Assembly (NCBI GenBank): GCA_964500225.1
Contig: CAZCOA010000071.1
Span: forward strand, 1-6,820
Direction: 5' to 3'
Origin: JAAYDY01 sp964500225
GTDB taxonomy: Bacteria > Planctomycetota > Phycisphaerae > FEN-1346 > JAACEH01
Length of the DNA stretch: 6,820 bases
Below, in pieces: positions 5,545 to 6,820 of the stretch. Position 1 is the stretch's first letter. Each line of letters opens with the position of its first letter. Below the pieces are notes generated by a model, which did not search any database, had not been told where the DNA came from, and worked only from the letters and a program-made list of their open reading frames with translations. Made by a program: the position numbers and the translations under genes.

Positions 5545-5786
5545 ATTCCGTCGCGGGGCAGCACGGCAGCCAGCCCTACTGGCGACTCGGTGCGACCGAC
5601 TGGGTGCTCTGGTACTGCGATTACGAGGACTTCCTCGGCTGGTACGTCTCCGACATCGCGGAGATGCTCACCGGGGTGCCGGATGTGTTGAACGGCACCG
5701 TCTGGGAAGGACCGTACTCGACCCCGGCGGGCGAGTATCAGCCGCGCGGTCAGGCGCTCGGCACGTTGACCATCAGCGAACTGTGA
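5502..5786 (+). CDS. Beta-rich C-terminal module in the -1 frame of the tail tube gene
   Basis: A 94-codon reading frame that continues the tail tube gene after a -1 slip at 5502 and ends with TGA 5784-5786. Its product is compact and rich in Trp, Tyr and Gly, with pattern 'VSGQYSVAGQHGSQPYWRL', 'WVLWYCDYE', 'GWYVSDIAE', 'VWEGPYSTPAGEYQPRG' and 'LGTLTISEL'. This is a two-sheet beta module I remember as an add-on in phage structural proteins of planctomycete type, without a family name. There is no ATG before its core. GTG codons at 5481 and 5532 are in frame but lack a Shine-Dalgarno sequence, so fusion to the tube by frameshifting is preferred (total 240 residues). By analogy with lambda gpV and Listeria phage PSA tail proteins, it would project from the tail surface. 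A stand-alone gene starting at one of the GTGs, or a frame error in the sequence, are the alternatives. Confidence 0.6.
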   Translation, partial: LIAAGQTVPDVSGQYSVAGQHGSQPYWRLGATDWVLWYCDYEDFLGWYVSDIAEMLTGVPDVLNGTVWEGPYSTPAGEYQPRGQALGTLTISEL

Positions 5787-5790
5787 CATG

Positions 5791-5795
5791 GGAGG
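5791..5795 (+). promoter_or_regulatory. Ribosome binding site choosing the start of the tail chaperone
   Basis: GGAGG lies 4 nt before ATG 5800 and directly after an in-frame ATG at 5788. The upstream ATG has no Shine-Dalgarno sequence of its own, so ATG 5800 is taken as the start. Confidence 0.65.
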
Positions 5796-5799
5796 CAGC

Positions 5800-6279
5800 A
5801 TGAAGACTTTTGCGGATAGCGCGGGGCGCACCTGGACGGTGTCGCTCACGCTCGACTCGGTCAAGCGGGTGCGGGATCTCTTGGGCGTGAACCTGCTGGA
5901 ACTCGACCAGGGGGAACCGCCGCTGCTGACGCGCATCGGCACGGACGTGATCCTCTTGTGCGACATGATCTTCGCCATCCTGAAGCCGCAGGCCGACGCG
6001 GCGGGGGTCTCGGACGCGGAGTTCGGCGCCGCCCTCGGCGGCGAGGTGATCATGGCGGCGCAGAAGGCGTTTTACGAGGAACTCGTGGGTTTTTTCCGCC
6101 AGCTCGGGCGGGGCGACTTGGCCCGGGCCGTGGAGGCGCAGCAGCGGATGATCCTGCTGGCCGTGGCGGCCGTGGAACGAAGGATCGAGGGCGTGGACGT
6201 CGAGGGCGAGATCGAGAAGACCCTTGGCAGCTGGTCTGGGAGTTCGCCGGCGTCGTCGGGGTCGACCCCGGGCCGCTGA
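5800..6279 (+). CDS. Tail assembly chaperone, gpG-like short form
   Basis: A 159-residue protein from ATG 5800. It lies directly after the tube gene and carries the usual features of a gpG-type tail assembly chaperone: a short N-terminal strand pair ('MKTFADSAGRTWTVSLTLDSVKRV'), then a helical body (about residues 42-140) with 'DVILLCDMIFAILKPQA', 'EFGAALGGEVIMAAQKAFYEELVGFFRQLGRGDLARAVEAQQ' broken by short turns. These proteins hold the tape measure in a soluble state while the tube polymerises. From about residue 143 the zero-frame sequence becomes Ser/Gly/Pro-rich ('GSWSGSSPASSGSTPGR') and looks like an out-of-frame tail, while the -1 frame becomes protein-like. This is the expected pattern for a gpG/gpGT pair. 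The tape measure gene, which would be the partner, must lie beyond the window. Confidence 0.75.
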   Translation: MKTFADSAGRTWTVSLTLDSVKRVRDLLGVNLLELDQGEPPLLTRIGTDVILLCDMIFAILKPQADAAGVSDAEFGAALGGEVIMAAQKAFYEELVGFFRQLGRGDLARAVEAQQRMILLAVAAVERRIEGVDVEGEIEKTLGSWSGSSPASSGSTPGR

Positions 6280-6515
6280 CGCTGCGTGAACTGGTCTGGA
6301 TGGCCGAGGCCCGCGGGCGGGCCGACTGGGCGCGGACGGCCAGCCTGATGGCCCTGGTCGCGAACACGAATCGCGACCCGAAGAAGACGCGGCCCTTCCG
6401 CCCCAGTGACTTCGACCCGTATGCCTCGGGCGCAAGAAGCAGAGATGGAATTGAACTGTCGGAGATGTCGGACCTCAAGGAGGCCTTCCGGGGCCTGAAA
6501 GGACACAAGCGATGA
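6225..6515 (+). CDS. gpT-like extension of the tail assembly chaperone, -1 frame
   Basis: The -1 frame relative to the gpG-like gene becomes convincing at about 6225 and gives 96 codons to TGA 6513-6515. It begins 'WQLVWEFAGVVGVDPGPL', then 'TLRELVWMAEARGRADWARTASLMALVANTNRDPKK', 'RPFRPSDFDPYASG' and a charged tail ending LKGHKR. Third positions in this frame are nearly all G or C from 6225 on and poor before it. The first in-frame ATG is at 6300, inside the conserved-looking helix, and no GTG or TTG start precedes it, so the segment is best read as the C-terminal half of a gpGT fusion made by -1 frameshifting. If the slip is near 6225 the fusion has about 238 residues. The gpT part normally binds the tube subunit. 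The exact slip point is unresolved. The gene overlaps the next by ATGA. Confidence 0.65.
   Translation, partial: WQLVWEFAGVVGVDPGPLTLRELVWMAEARGRADWARTASLMALVANTNRDPKKTRPFRPSDFDPYASGARSRDGIELSEMSDLKEAFRGLKGHKR
6267..6273 (+). promoter_or_regulatory. Candidate -1 slippery heptamer at the end of the gpG-like gene
   Basis: C_CCG_GGC in the gpG frame fits X_XXY_YYZ (CCC then GGG) and lies one codon before the TGA stop. Slipping here would join Gly158 of gpG to PLTLREL in the -1 frame. Against it, the -1 frame already looks coding from about 6225, so this heptamer may be a chance product of GC-rich sequence. No clear downstream stem-loop was found at the right distance. Confidence 0.3.
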
Positions 6516-6820
6516 ACGTGCAAGGTGCGCTGTCGGTGCTGTGGTCAATTGTCAACTCGCCCGCGGGGATCACCCTGCTGGCGACGGCGCTGCTCTGGCT
6601 GCTGGGGAAGCTCTACAGCCGCCGGCCGCTGTGGCAGCAGTACGAGGGGGAGATCATCTCGGCGGTGAAGTGGGCGGAAAAGGAAATCCCCGACGAGACG
6701 CCGAATGCAGGCCTGGCGCGCCTGGACGCGGCCCTGAAGATGGTGGTCGCGGTCTACGAGCAGGTCCGCGGGCGCGTGGCGACGGCGGCCGAAGTGGCCG
6801 ACCTGAAGAACGGTCTCCAA
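6512..6820 (+). CDS. Single-helix membrane protein, LLH-type holin-like (3' end outside window)
   Basis: An open frame starts at ATG 6512, overlaps the chaperone stop by ATGA and is still open after 103 codons at the window end. Residues 18-33 (AGITLLATALLWLLGK) form one membrane helix followed by basic residues. The remainder is a charged cytoplasmic-type helical region with 'YEGEIISAVKWAEKEIPDE', 'LARLDAALKMVVAVYEQVRGRV' and 'ATAAEVADLKNGLQ'. The order of one N-terminal helix, a conserved AVK.AE-like helix and a second helix resembles the LLH family of phage holins, which make the membrane hole at lysis. It sits inside the tail operon between chaperone and the expected tape measure gene, an unusual place for a holin, and other small membrane proteins have the same layout. 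The holin call is tentative and membrane insertion is well supported. Confidence 0.6.
   Translation, partial: MNVQGALSVLWSIVNSPAGITLLATALLWLLGKLYSRRPLWQQYEGEIISAVKWAEKEIPDETPNAGLARLDAALKMVVAVYEQVRGRVATAAEVADLKNGLQ

Noticed and set aside
5532..5786. The beta module as a stand-alone gene starting at GTG 5532 (or GTG 5481)
   Set aside because: Neither GTG has a Shine-Dalgarno sequence, GTG 5481 lies inside the tube gene, and a slippery heptamer with a downstream stem sits exactly at the frame junction. It is kept as an alternative and not as the main call.
6087..6096. GGGTTTTTTC run as the gpG/gpGT slip site
   Set aside because: It fits the heptamer rule well, but the -1 frame after it is Arg/Gly-rich shadow sequence for about 43 codons while the zero frame still reads as a normal helical protein. 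It could still be used, so it is named in the findings.
5958..6224. Upstream part of the -1 frame of the chaperone as a separate protein
   Set aside because: The translation is Arg/Gly-rich with poor third-position GC and lies fully inside the convincing gpG-like gene.

Overview
This window is a piece of a tailed-phage (siphovirus-type) head-tail morphogenesis operon, most likely from a prophage or phage of a GC-rich bacterium. All genes lie on the + strand, are packed with start/stop overlaps or very short gaps, and have third codon positions that are overwhelmingly G or C. The style of the proteins (DUF2190-type capsid decoration protein, short tail terminator, split tail chaperone with an 'RDPKK.RPF.P.DF.P' tail) reminds me of prophages of Planctomycetota. 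That host assignment is an inference from memory, not something the sequence proves.

Layout: (1) 18-740, head-completion end: DUF2190-type capsid decoration protein and a probable head-tail connector. (2) 737-4173, an unusual insert of membrane and exported proteins: a small coiled-coil plus transmembrane protein, a small beta-rich protein, a secreted helical protein, a membrane-anchored protein with an alpha/beta C-terminal domain, and a secreted protein with an EF-hand-like calcium loop. (3) 4175-5786, tail tube module: tail terminator-like protein, HK97-gp10-like protein, major tail (tube) protein, and a beta-rich module directly downstream in the -1 frame. (4) 5800-6515, tail assembly chaperone pair arranged like lambda gpG/gpGT, with the second part again in the -1 frame and lacking a start codon of its own. 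(5) 6512-6820, the beginning of a one-helix membrane protein resembling LLH-type holins, cut by the window end.

The strongest new observation is a probable programmed -1 frameshift at the very end of the tail tube gene. The heptamer A_AAC_CCT (5496-5502) sits immediately before the TAA stop, a GC-rich stem-loop begins 8 nt downstream, and the -1 frame continues for 94 codons into a compact aromatic beta module that has no credible start of its own. With the chaperone pair, this gives two consecutive -1 recoding events in one tail operon: one would decorate a fraction of tube subunits, the other makes the usual chaperone ratio. The second observation is the block of three exported or anchored proteins (1344-4173) inserted between head and tail genes, which has no obvious role in virion assembly.

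No promoter, terminator, RNA gene, repeat array, insertion sequence or attachment site could be supported. The longest gap between genes is 24 bases, so the window appears to be transcribed as an internal part of a longer operon.
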